A stretch of 64,000 bases of DNA, taken from positions 1 through 64,000 of the forward strand of contig JAPKMR010000019.1 of NCBI GenBank assembly GCA_026645815.1, written 5' to 3'. The position numbers and the translations under genes were made by a program. Below are positions 8,223-16,401 of the stretch, one piece after another (the first letter of the stretch is position 1; each line of letters begins with the position of its first letter). Source of the stretch: Anaerolineae bacterium (GTDB lineage: Bacteria; Chloroflexota; Anaerolineae; B4-G1; SLSP01). A model generated the notes under the pieces. It did no database searches and had not been told where the DNA came from. It saw only the letters and a list, made by a program, of their open reading frames with translations.

Positions 8223-9638
8223 TCATCCCTTGGCGGCTTTGTAGGCTGCCAGCGTGCGTTCCCGCGCCATGCTGTGATCTACGATCGGCGCTGGATAATC
8301 CATGCCAATCATACACCCAATTGCACGTTGTACCTCTTCCGGCATGGTCCACGGGCGATGAATGCCGGCTGCTGGTGCGCCCTGTAGTTCCGGTATCCAG
8401 CGTCGAATGCTTGCACCCTCAGGGTCGAATTTCTCACCCTGCAAGGTGGGGTTGAAGATGCGAAAGTAGGGTGCCGCATCCGTGCCGGTGCCGGCAGACC
8501 ATTGCCAACCCCCATTGTTCGAAGCCGGGTCTCCATCGAGCAATTGCTCCATGAAATAGCGCTCGCCCCAACGCCAGTCAATGAGCAAGTCCTTGGTGAG
8601 GAAGGAGGCTACAATCATCCGCGCGCGGTTGTGCATCCAACCGGTCGCGCGGAGTTGGCGCATCGCCGCATCTACAATGGGATAGCCTGTGCGCCCTTCT
8701 TGCCAGGCGCGGAATTCCTCGGGGTCATTACGCCAGTGAATGGCGTTGAACGCGGGCCGAAAACTACCACGCCGCACGTGTGGAAAGTGGTAGAGGATAG
8801 CGCTGTAGAACTCGCGCCAGAGGATTTCGTTGAGCCAGGTCTCCGCGCCTCGCACATTATCGCAGCGGCGCAGCTGCCCCCGCGCTTCGATGACAGTGGC
8901 TGCTGCCCGCCGCGCTGAAAGCATTCCAAAGCGCAGATAAGGGGAAAGCCTGGAGGTGCCATCGAGGTCCATCCGGTCACGGTTGGTGGCATAAGCACAC
9001 ATCATGTGCTCTATGAAGCGCTCAAGACGCCGTTGTGCCTCTGCCTCGCCAGGGGGGAATTCGCTCGCTTCCGGGTCTGCCAGCTTCGGGGTTTTGCTTT
9101 CCAGGTGTATCCCCCTAACCCCCGGCGGCGTGGGAATCCGCGCCGGAGCAGGTTCCAGTTCATCCAGATTCGGTTGCGAAAGCGATTTCCAGGCACGGCT
9201 AAACGGCGTAAACACGGTGTACGGCGCGCCATCTTGCCGGTGTACGGCATCCGGAGGCATGATGGTTAATCCGCCGTACAGGTGGAGGGTCAGTTTGGAG
9301 GCGACTTCTGCATCGCGTTGCCGTGCATACGGAGAGACGTCAGCTTCCGCGAAGACGGCTTCGGCGCCGGTATCTGCCTGTAACTCTGCCAGCACTTCTG
9401 CCGGATGCCCCTCGCGCAAGATGAGAGCGCTGCCGCGCGCCTGCAGGTCTGCATCCAGAGCGCGCAAGCCTCCCAGCAGGAATGCCAACCGTCTCTCGCT
9501 CATATATCGCGACTGTAGCAGTCCCGGATCGAGAATGAAAACGGGCAGTACCTGCTCCGCGCTTCGCAAAGCCGCTGTTAGCGGCTGATTGTCGCCTAGC
9601 CGCAGGTCACGACGAATCCACCAAATGCCCCTCTCTAT
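8223..9638 (-). CDS. phr: Deoxyribodipyrimidine photolyase with apparent ATA start
   Basis: Light-driven repair of cyclobutane pyrimidine dimers using FAD and an antenna pigment. The Rossmann N-domain opens [17 protein letters not shown]. The FAD domain contains [57 protein letters not shown] and [13 protein letters not shown], all characteristic. The first ATG (9569) would delete the first strand and the RRDLR motif, so translation should begin near 9638. There the in-frame codon is ATA, 6 bases after a perfect AGGAGG (minus strand of 9645-9650). This means a rare ATA start or a base error for ATG. From 9638 the product is 471 residues. Confidence 0.93.
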   Translation of the reverse strand: MERGIWWIRRDLRLGDNQPLTAALRSAEQVLPVFILDPGLLQSRYMSERRLAFLLGGLRALDADLQARGSALILREGHPAEVLAELQADTGAEAVFAEADVSPYARQRDAEVASKLTLHLYGGLTIMPPDAVHRQDGAPYTVFTPFSRAWKSLSQPNLDELEPAPARIPTPPGVRGIHLESKTPKLADPEASEFPPGEAEAQRRLERFIEHMMCAYATNRDRMDLDGTSRLSPYLRFGMLSARRAAATVIEARGQLRRCDNVRGAETWLNEILWREFYSAILYHFPHVRRGSFRPAFNAIHWRNDPEEFRAWQEGRTGYPIVDAAMRQLRATGWMHNRARMIVASFLTKDLLIDWRWGERYFMEQLLDGDPASNNGGWQWSAGTGTDAAPYFRIFNPTLQGEKFDPEGASIRRWIPELQGAPAAGIHRPWTMPEEVQRAIGCMIGMDYPAPIVDHSMARERTLAAYKAAKG

Positions 9639-9674
9639 GGCGCACCTCCTTGTGGTTTTAAGTTCAGTCGGCGT

Positions 9675-10616
9675 TTAGCTCAGCGGTGCGCTGAGAGCAT
9701 CCAGGGCAGCAATCTCGTCTTCGGCCAACCGCCAACCCGCTGCGCCGATATTCGACTCCAGTTGCCGCACGTTTTTCGCCCCAGGAATGGGAACCGTACC
9801 TTTGCAGATGGTCCAGTTGAGCGCTACCTGTGCAGGTGATTTGCTGCCATGCGCTTCACCGATTTCTCGCATCAGAGCGATGAGCGGTTGAACTTTCTGC
9901 AGCCGCTCCTGGTCATAAATTCTGCGGCGAGCGCCCGGAGGCGGGTTTTCTGGGGTGTATTTTCCGGTAAGAATCCCTTTGGCAAGCGGGCTATAGGCAA
10001 TGATAGTGACTCCCAGGTCTCGGGCAGTCTGCATCTGCCCATTGCGCTCGGGTTCCCGGTGCAGCAGGCTGTACTCGATCTGATTGGATGCCAGCGGCAC
10101 CCCCCGCGCGGCGAGGGCATTGAAGGCGCGTCCCATTTGAGCCGCCGAAAAGTTTGAGACACCTACGGCACGGGTGAGGCCTGCTTCCACGGCATCTGCC
10201 AGGCTTGTCGCCCATTGTTCAACCGGTAAGGGTGGAAGCGGAAAGTGAACCTGATAGAGGTCCACGCGGGCTAAGCCCAGCCGTTTCAAGCTGCGCTTCA
10301 GTGCGGCGAGCAACCGCGAGCGGTGCAGGCGCCAGGGAAAGGGCATGAACTTAGTGGCGACGATGACATCCTTCTTGCTCTCGTGTACGAACTGCCCAAG
10401 CAGGGTCTCAGAACGTCCCATGCCATAGACTTCGGCGGTATCGAAGAAGGTGATCCCGGCAGCCATGGCGGCATCGAAGACGGCGCGGATGTCGGCATCG
10501 GTATAACCTCCCTTGCCGTAATCCCACATTAGCCGGTCGCCCCATTGCCAGGCGCCGATGCCCAGTTCCGGGATGCGAATATCGGTCCTTCCCAACGTGA
10601 GTGTTGTACTCTGCAT
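9675..10616 (-). CDS. Aldo/keto reductase
   Basis: A 313-residue NADPH-dependent reductase from the ATG at 10616 (GGAGC upstream). Tetrad context: FFDTAEVYGMGRSETLLG (Asp, Tyr), VIVATKFMPF (Lys) and YQVHFPLPP (His). The C-terminal cofactor motif is PIPGAKNVRQLESN. Sequence context GIGAWQWGDRLMW is typical of plant pyridoxal-reductase-like and bacterial AKR proteins. It sits 36 bases upstream of photolyase on the same strand, inside the putative light-induced run. It differs clearly from the reductase at 1898-2893. The substrate is unknown. Confidence 0.9.
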   Translation of the reverse strand: MQSTTLTLGRTDIRIPELGIGAWQWGDRLMWDYGKGGYTDADIRAVFDAAMAAGITFFDTAEVYGMGRSETLLGQFVHESKKDVIVATKFMPFPWRLHRSRLLAALKRSLKRLGLARVDLYQVHFPLPPLPVEQWATSLADAVEAGLTRAVGVSNFSAAQMGRAFNALAARGVPLASNQIEYSLLHREPERNGQMQTARDLGVTIIAYSPLAKGILTGKYTPENPPPGARRRIYDQERLQKVQPLIALMREIGEAHGSKSPAQVALNWTICKGTVPIPGAKNVRQLESNIGAAGWRLAEDEIAALDALSAPLS

Positions 10617-10706
10617 AGTTTTGCTCCAGTTAATTGATGGATGGCGCAGGCGTCTCGAAGTCGCCGCCACCGCATATGCGGTGGCATTCGCTGGTGATGT
10701 GTTTGC

Positions 10707-11054
10707 TCAGATTTCCACCCACACGTTACCTTCTTCGATGCGGGTTGGATAGGTGGGCAGGGCTTTTTCACCGGAGATGGCGCCCATCAATTTGCCCACT
10801 ACCGGAGGCCAGGGTGTCCATTCTTTGGCATCACCCGTCTGTAAGTCAAAGGCGCTGCGGTGTACAGGGCATACGAGCGCACCCGCCTCGATTTTGGCGC
10901 GTTTGAGCGGCGCGCCCATGTGCGGGCATTTGCTCTGCACCGCAAAGATTTGCCCTTCGTAGTGGAGCAGTAGAATCTCCTTATCCTCTATCTGAATCAC
11001 AGCGCGTTCACCTTCCGGTAGCTCTGCCAGTGGTAACACTTTCACCCATTTCAT
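10707..11054 (-). CDS. Rieske [2Fe-2S] ferredoxin-like protein
   Basis: 115 residues from the ATG at 11054. Both cluster motifs are intact: CPHMGAPL (Cys-x-His) and CPVHRSAF (Cys-x2-His). The N-terminus WVKVLPLAELPEGERAVIQI and the strand ILLLHYEGQIFAVQSK match small stand-alone Rieske proteins related to NirD or dioxygenase ferredoxins. It is soluble, with no signal peptide or membrane helix. It could pass electrons to the neighbouring reductase or to an oxygenase elsewhere; no partner is obvious from sequence. Confidence 0.9.
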   Translation of the reverse strand: MKWVKVLPLAELPEGERAVIQIEDKEILLLHYEGQIFAVQSKCPHMGAPLKRAKIEAGALVCPVHRSAFDLQTGDAKEWTPWPPVVGKLMGAISGEKALPTYPTRIEEGNVWVEI

Positions 11055-11093
11055 CTTCCGTCTCCTTGTTTGACTCATCCTACGGTCTTTACT

Positions 11094-11120
11094 GTATCGC
11101 AAAATGGCTGATTGCGATAC
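11094..11120. other. Intergenic 9-bp inverted repeat upstream of the Rieske gene
   Basis: Perfect arms GTATCGCAA (11094-11102) and TTGCGATAC (11112-11120) with a 9-base loop lie in the 103-base gap between two minus-strand genes. No T tract follows, so an operator or mRNA-processing hairpin is as likely as a terminator. Confidence 0.5.
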
Positions 11121-11157
11121 CCAATTTATTCTACGTATATCTACTTTACTTACTATT

Positions 11158-11658
11158 TTAGGGCAGATTCTGATTCCTGCAACCGGTTACGCCCAGGCGG
11201 TACCAGTCTGGCATTGGGCGCCCATGGTTCCATTTCGCAAACCGGCTTTTCTCCTGCAGGTAGAAATTGCGATAGCTCGCGACAGCATCCCCGCATTTGC
11301 AGTGCTCCGGCATGGCAAGTGCGAAGGGCGTCAATCCTTGCGCCGGAAAGACAACCTCATCTACATGCTCGCGACACCAGAGGATGACTTCTCTAGATTT
11401 GTGGTCCTTTCCGTAACGAAAATGGTATTCTGCCGCTAATGCCAGCGCGTGTGTGAACAACCAGTGGAAGTTCTCGCGTGAGCTGCGGGTCCACAGTCCA
11501 CACGGGTGTTGGTAGTGTGTCCAGCGGTACGGTGCGCTGCCATTTTCAAAGGCGGTGCAGAGCATCTGCGCTGATTCTAGCGGCATCTTGACGACATGTT
11601 GGTCGCATTGCATCACCGCTGCTTCGACGGGATCTTCGCTTAGCACAAAAATGTTCAC
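11158..11658 (-). CDS. Conserved phage-type protein, possible pyrimidine-dimer glycosylase relative
   Basis: 166 residues from a GTG at 11658, which overlaps the TGA of the upstream epimerase gene as GTGA. It opens VNIFVLSEDPVEAAVMQCDQ, then HVVKMPLESAQMLCTAF, HYQHPCGLWTRSSRENFHWL and a C-terminal SYRNFYLQEKSRFAKWNHGR. I recall similar proteins in many phage genomes, usually annotated hypothetical or as pyrimidine-dimer DNA glycosylase-like; this needs a profile search. Conserved His, Cys, Trp and Arg suggest an enzyme. Coupling to the epimerase and linkage to photolyase fit a DNA-repair role. A longer ATG ORF to 11829 lies mostly inside the epimerase gene and is not favoured. Confidence 0.72.
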   Translation of the reverse strand: MNIFVLSEDPVEAAVMQCDQHVVKMPLESAQMLCTAFENGSAPYRWTHYQHPCGLWTRSSRENFHWLFTHALALAAEYHFRYGKDHKSREVILWCREHVDEVVFPAQGLTPFALAMPEHCKCGDAVASYRNFYLQEKSRFAKWNHGRPMPDWYRLGVTGCRNQNLP

Positions 11659-12584
11659 GCCAGGCTCTCTTTTCTGAGCAGGTCGCGCAGCGCCGCTTCC
11701 ATTTCGCCGTAGCGGAAGTTGAAGCCAAGCGCCTGCAATCGCCGCGGAACCGCGTTCTGACCATCGAGCAGCACTGTCGCCATCTCCCCGAAGAGTAGAC
11801 GCAGGGCAAAGGCGGGCACGGGCAACCATGATGGGCGTTTCAGCACGTGCCCGAGTGCACCCGCGAATTCTGCGTTTGTGGGCGGGATGGGCGCCGTGAG
11901 ATGGAAAACGCCCTGCGCTTCTTCATGTTTCAGGAGAAAGTGTAGCGCGCTGGCAACATCTGCCAGATGAATCCAGGGGAATCGCTGGCGTCCATGCCCT
12001 AAGGGACCGCCGGCAAAGAAACGGAAGGGCAGGACCATGCGTGGTAGCGCCCCACCACTAGCGTCAAGCACCACGCCTAGACGCACGACCACGCGGCGCA
12101 CGCCCAATGTCTCCACTGGAGCGGTAGATGCTTCCCAAGCCACAGCCACATGGCTCAGAAAATCCGTTCCTGGAGAGGCGTTTTCGTCAATGATTTCGTC
12201 TCCACGTGGACCGTAAATCCCTACTGCCGAAGCTTGCAGCAACACCCGTGGTTTATTGCGCGCATTCTGCAGTGCTTCGGTTATGGCACGTCCCGCGTTG
12301 ACGCGGCTATCCTGAATGCGTTCGCGCCGTGCCGCAGTCCAACGCCCGGCGGCGATGGATTCGCCTGCTAGATTGACGACGCCATCAAGATCCTCGATGG
12401 CATTCCTACATCCTTGCGCCTGGCGTCCATCCCAGCTCAGATATCGTACTCCGGGTTGTGAATGGCGGATGCGCTCGGGATTGCGGCTCAACACGATTAC
12501 TTCGTTGTTGCTGTTCTCCTGGAGCAGCTTGGCTGCAAGCGCTCGTCCAATCATGCCTGTCCCGCCGGTAATCAAGACTCGCAT
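11655..12584 (-). CDS. TIGR01777-family NAD(P)-dependent epimerase
   Basis: 309-residue extended short-chain dehydrogenase of the SulA/YfcH family. The nucleotide-binding loop is MRVLITGGTGMIGRALAAKL. The family-typical VNLAGESIAAGRWTAARRER appears around residues 70-90, and the DUF1731-like C-terminal part LLFGEMATVLLDGQNAVPRR follows. The biochemical reaction of this family is unknown. It is the promoter-proximal gene of the minus run that includes photolyase, and homologues often neighbour photolyase genes. It has its own consensus promoter at 12665-12693. Confidence 0.9.
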   Translation of the reverse strand: MRVLITGGTGMIGRALAAKLLQENSNNEVIVLSRNPERIRHSQPGVRYLSWDGRQAQGCRNAIEDLDGVVNLAGESIAAGRWTAARRERIQDSRVNAGRAITEALQNARNKPRVLLQASAVGIYGPRGDEIIDENASPGTDFLSHVAVAWEASTAPVETLGVRRVVVRLGVVLDASGGALPRMVLPFRFFAGGPLGHGRQRFPWIHLADVASALHFLLKHEEAQGVFHLTAPIPPTNAEFAGALGHVLKRPSWLPVPAFALRLLFGEMATVLLDGQNAVPRRLQALGFNFRYGEMEAALRDLLRKESLA

Positions 12585-12664
12585 CGTCTTTGCTCCTAAA
12601 AACTGAGAGAAATTGTGAGCAGTTTGTGTCAGGCGTGGATTGGCTTCAGCTGCTCACACTTGTG

Positions 12665-12693
12665 AGTATAGCCGATATTTAGCGCCTTGTCAA
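12665..12693 (-). promoter_or_regulatory. Promoter of the photolyase-containing run
   Basis: On the minus strand TTGACA (12693-12688), a 17-base spacer and TATACT (12670-12665) lie about 80 bases upstream of the epimerase ATG. It diverges from the regulator promoter with only 29 bases between the two -35 hexamers. Confidence 0.82.
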
Positions 12694-12722
12694 TATCTTG
12701 GACATAATTTGTATATAAATAC

Positions 12723-12751
12723 TTGACATACACTTGTAGTCATGCTACAAT
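12723..12751 (+). promoter_or_regulatory. Promoter of the cobalamin photosensor gene
   Basis: TTGACA (12723-12728), a 17-base spacer and TACAAT (12746-12751), followed by a leader of about 120 bases that carries no convincing gene. Confidence 0.82.
12734..12750. promoter_or_regulatory. Inverted-repeat operator candidate for the CarH-like regulator
   Basis: TTGTAG (12734-12739) and CTACAA (12745-12750), separated by TCATG, overlap the spacer and -10 of the regulator promoter. A protein bound here would block that promoter. Nearby TTGGACA, TTGTATA, TTGACA and TTGTAG occur roughly every 11-14 bases from 12699, which recalls the spaced direct repeats reported for CarH operators. The assignment is inferred. 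Confidence 0.55.
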
Positions 12752-12881
12752 ATTGGATAATAACCTGTAATGAAATGAAAAGGTCTTTGGCTTGTTGGCG
12801 GCAGTTCAACCGGCGATTCGTGACTGCCGGAGGGCGCCGGGTCGTGAAAGGAAAGCAAGCAAGACGATAAGGAGCCAGGCA

Positions 12882-13862
12882 ATGAGTGCTGAGGTGGAGA
12901 ACTCACAGGCCGAAACTGCAATCTACAACATTGGCGCCGTCACACGAATGACGGATATTCCTGTGGCGACGTTGCGCGCATGGGAACGCCGTTATGATTT
13001 TCCCGTCCCTGCTCGTACCTCGGGCAAGCACCGTCTCTACAGCGAAAGTGAAGTGCAGCAGCTGCTCTGGATCAAAGCGCGGCTTGCAGAGGGCATGCAG
13101 ATTCGCCATGCTATCGAGGCATTGCGGCGGCACGAGGCGCTTTCGCCAACGATTGAACATATTCCTCTTCTTGCTCCCCCGCCTGTTGTAGCTTCGGATA
13201 TCCCTTCTACCTCACTACAGGCTTTGGCGGAAAGATTGCAGCTGGCATTGTTTCATCACCGCATTGACGAAGCCGATAGCATTGTCAATGCGGCGTTGGC
13301 CCTCCACCCGCTCGAGGACCTCACATTGCATGTAGTTACACCCGTGCTCTTTGCTGCTGGTGAGGCATGGGCATCCGGGCGTATTACGGTTGCTACCGAG
13401 CATCTGGCAACCGAGTATCTCCGCCACCGGTTGGCGATGTGGCTTGAGGCAGGCCCGCCTCCGTATGCTACCCCGCCGATTGTTCTGGCTTGTCCTCCTG
13501 AGGAATGGCACGATACCAGCTTGTTGATCTTGGGGGTATTGCTCCGGCGCCGGCGTTGGCCCGTGATTCATTTGGGGCAATCGCTCCCTCTGGCTGACCT
13601 GGCATCCTTTGTGCAGAAAACCGCCCCTCTGGCGGTCATCTTTGTCGCCATGCGCGAGGAATCAGCTGTGAACCTGGCAGGTTGGACTCAGTGGCTTCCT
13701 GAAGCGCTGAGAACGGGGCGCCCCCTGGTTGCCTTTGGCGGCAATATCTTCGTAGAGCAACCGGAATGGCGAGCGCGCGTACCGGGGCTTTATCTTGGGG
13801 ATAGCCTGCAGGCAGGGTTGGAGGCTGTTGACCGGCTGTTACGGGAGCGCACAGGACGTTGA
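12882..13862 (+). CDS. CarH/LitR-like AdoCbl-dependent MerR photoreceptor regulator
   Basis: 326-residue light-sensing repressor from the ATG at 12882 (AAGGAG upstream). The N-terminal MerR winged helix contains IGAVTRMTDIPVATLRAWER and HRLYSESEVQQL (residues 15-60). The four-helix bundle carries the CarH-type W-x9-E-H motif (W163, E173, H174), which packs over the adenosyl group. The cobalamin domain has the E-x-H element (E208, H210) that supplies the lower axial His, then LLRRRRWPVIHLG. In Thermus and Bacillus, dark AdoCbl-bound tetramers repress and light dissociates them. Divergence from a photolyase run fits exactly that role. Confidence 0.9.
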   Translation: MSAEVENSQAETAIYNIGAVTRMTDIPVATLRAWERRYDFPVPARTSGKHRLYSESEVQQLLWIKARLAEGMQIRHAIEALRRHEALSPTIEHIPLLAPPPVVASDIPSTSLQALAERLQLALFHHRIDEADSIVNAALALHPLEDLTLHVVTPVLFAAGEAWASGRITVATEHLATEYLRHRLAMWLEAGPPPYATPPIVLACPPEEWHDTSLLILGVLLRRRRWPVIHLGQSLPLADLASFVQKTAPLAVIFVAMREESAVNLAGWTQWLPEALRTGRPLVAFGGNIFVEQPEWRARVPGLYLGDSLQAGLEAVDRLLRERTGR

Positions 13863-13872
13863 CCCCACAACC

Positions 13873-16374
13873 TTAGAGAACATCTGCCGGATCAATATCC
13901 ACGCGCCAGCCCGGTGGCAGGGGTAAATGCCGCAAGAAAGCTGGCGGATCAAAGTGCCGGAGCAACAGGTGCCAGCGATAGCGCCCTCGTGCCCGCGTAA
14001 AAAACGCTGGCGCAGGCCCCATCAGGTCACTTTCGGGTAGTCCCGCCTGTTTGAGCATTCTTCGTATCTCGGACGCGAGTGTTTTTGCCGCTTCTTCCGC
14101 CTGCCGTGCATCGCTATGTTGGAAGAGCAATCGCGCCAGTCTGAAGAACGGTGGATAACCTGCCGTCTCGCGAAAGGCGAGCTCCCGCCGGGCAAAACCC
14201 ACGGTATCGTGAACCGCAGCATATTGGATGGCATAATGCTCCGGGTGGTAGGTCTGGAGAATAGTGCGTCCCCCCAGTAAGCCACGTCCTGCGCGCCCCG
14301 CAACCTGTGCCAGCAGTTGGAACGTCCGCTCTGCGGCGCGAAAATCTGGCAGAAATAGCCCCACATCCGCCGAGATAATCCCCACGACAGTCACCGCCGG
14401 CAGATCGAGACCCCGCGCCACCATCTGCGTGCCGATAAGGATATCTGCCTGCCCCGTGGCAAAGCGCGTGAGCAAATGCGTATGCGTGGCATGTGTGCGT
14501 GCTACATCGCGGTCCCAGCGCAGCAACCGTGCATCTGGCCAGCGTTCGCCAACCTGTACCTCCAGGCCCTCCGTTCCCAGGCCAAAGGCGCGCACCCGCG
14601 CGGACCCACATGCCGGGCAGCGGGTCGTCATAGGTGTGTGAAATCCGCAGTGATGGCAGGTGAGACTATCTGTTTCACGGTGAAAGGTCAACGGGATATC
14701 GCATTTGGGGCATTGCGCCACCCAACCGCAATCGCGGCAGAAGACGTGTGTTGCTGTGCCGCGCCGGTTGAGGAAAAGAATCACCTGTTCGTGACGCGCC
14801 AGAGCTTGATCCACGTTTTCTTCCAGCACACGGCTGAAGATGGAGCGATTGCCCGCTTTGAGCTCGGCGCGCATATCTACCAGTTGCACCGGCGGCAGCA
14901 CCGTTGTACAGGCTTGTGGCGCCTCTTCGAGTGTGCGATAGCGGTTCTGGGGCAGTTGCAGGTGGAGTTGCCAATCGCTGATTCTTTGCTGGTGCCCCAA
15001 CACACGGCGTGGCATTTGCAATAACCGGTAACGTCCTTCCAGGGCGCGGGAATACGCTTCGAGTGAGGGCGTCGCGCTGCCCAGGAGCAATTGCGCTCCT
15101 GTCAGCTGCGCCAATTTCTCTGCTGCCTCGCGGGTATGATACATGGGAGGCTGACTCTGTTTGTAGCTGCTATCCTCCTCCTCATCCAAGACGATGAGTC
15201 CCAGGTGGGTGAAGGGCGTGAATAACGCTGAGCGCGCGCCTACCAGCACCTGCAAGTCCCCGCTGCGTGCCCGCTGCCAGGTGTCATAGCGTTCACCTTC
15301 GGTCATGGCGCTGTGCCAGACGCCCACTTTGCCGGGGAAGCGCAGCACAAAACGCCGGACGGTCTGCGGCGTCAGGCTGATTTCTGGCACGAGGATGAGC
15401 GCTTGCCGTCCTTGTGTTAGGGTGCGTTCGGTCGCTCGGAGGTAGATTTCGGTTTTACCAGAGCCTGTAACCCCGAGCAGCAGCGCCGGTGTCGGGTCGG
15501 GGCTTTCCAACGCCGCTGCCAGTGTGTCCCACACTTGTTGTTGGTCCGGGAGCAGTGGTGGGGCAGTCGTGGGAACATAAATCATAGCCGTGAGGGGATC
15601 GCGTACCATTTCGGCGCTGCTAAAGGCGAGCAATCCCCGGTTGTGTAGCATTTTGATTTGTGCGGTCTGCGCCCCGGTTTCGGCGCGAATGACCTCAAAC
15701 TCCACAGGACCGGATTCGCGTTCGAGAAATTCGAGAATGGCGCGGTAGCTCTCGATTTTCCGCAAGCCATTAAGCGCCTCGGTCCAGGTATCCCGGGCCA
15801 TGACCAGGGTTGCCAGCTGTACAATCCTGGGTTGGACCTGTGGCAATATCTGTGTGCGTTCTACCTGAATCAAGCCTTTGCGTTGCAACCAGGTCATGGC
15901 TCGTTGCCAGTCTTCTCCGCGCAGCGCCGCGTTGATTTGCTCTCGGCGCAGCGGACCTCGAGCGAACAGCAGCTCCAGGAGCTTGCGCGCACGGGGGGGC
16001 ATGTCATCCGGCGCGGCTGTAACCAATGGCGTGAGGCGCAGCAACTTCTTGGGGCGCAACCCCGGTGGGAGCATGGTGTTGACACAGGTATGGAGCTGGG
16101 TCAGCGTTTCTGTACTCATCCAGCGCGCCAGCTCAAGCAACGCGGGTGTGAGCACGGGTGTGGCATCCAGAAGGCTATCTATGGGAAGGGGATCGGGGAC
16201 AGTGGGATGCTTTGCCAGCGCCATCACAATTCCCGGCAGGCGTTTCTGGCGGAAGGGTACGAGCACCATCATTCCTGGGCGAATTTGCGCCTCCAGGTTT
16301 GCGGGGATGGCATAGTCAAAGAAGGGAGTGGTCTGCGCCTTGACGGGCAGAAAGACGAGCACTTGGGCAAACAT
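13873..16374 (-). CDS. priA: Primosomal protein N' (replication-restart helicase PriA)
   Basis: 833-residue superfamily 2 3'-5' DNA helicase that reloads the replisome at stalled forks. An N-terminal DNA-binding domain opens FAQVLVFLPVKAQTTPFFDY. Walker A is LLGVTGSGKTEIYLRA, Walker B/motif II is LIVLDEEEDSSYKQ (DEEE in place of the common DEEH), and GSATPSLEAYSRAL is motif III. The zinc-binding cysteines are in CRDCGWVAQCPKC and CHHCGFHTPMTTRCPACG. It ends 10 bases from the stop of the convergent regulator gene, leaving no room for a separate terminator. Confidence 0.96.
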   Translation of the reverse strand: MFAQVLVFLPVKAQTTPFFDYAIPANLEAQIRPGMMVLVPFRQKRLPGIVMALAKHPTVPDPLPIDSLLDATPVLTPALLELARWMSTETLTQLHTCVNTMLPPGLRPKKLLRLTPLVTAAPDDMPPRARKLLELLFARGPLRREQINAALRGEDWQRAMTWLQRKGLIQVERTQILPQVQPRIVQLATLVMARDTWTEALNGLRKIESYRAILEFLERESGPVEFEVIRAETGAQTAQIKMLHNRGLLAFSSAEMVRDPLTAMIYVPTTAPPLLPDQQQVWDTLAAALESPDPTPALLLGVTGSGKTEIYLRATERTLTQGRQALILVPEISLTPQTVRRFVLRFPGKVGVWHSAMTEGERYDTWQRARSGDLQVLVGARSALFTPFTHLGLIVLDEEEDSSYKQSQPPMYHTREAAEKLAQLTGAQLLLGSATPSLEAYSRALEGRYRLLQMPRRVLGHQQRISDWQLHLQLPQNRYRTLEEAPQACTTVLPPVQLVDMRAELKAGNRSIFSRVLEENVDQALARHEQVILFLNRRGTATHVFCRDCGWVAQCPKCDIPLTFHRETDSLTCHHCGFHTPMTTRCPACGSARVRAFGLGTEGLEVQVGERWPDARLLRWDRDVARTHATHTHLLTRFATGQADILIGTQMVARGLDLPAVTVVGIISADVGLFLPDFRAAERTFQLLAQVAGRAGRGLLGGRTILQTYHPEHYAIQYAAVHDTVGFARRELAFRETAGYPPFFRLARLLFQHSDARQAEEAAKTLASEIRRMLKQAGLPESDLMGPAPAFFTRARGRYRWHLLLRHFDPPAFLRHLPLPPGWRVDIDPADVL

Positions 16375-16401
16375 GGTTGGTTTCTTATCTCCCCTTGGTA
16401 C

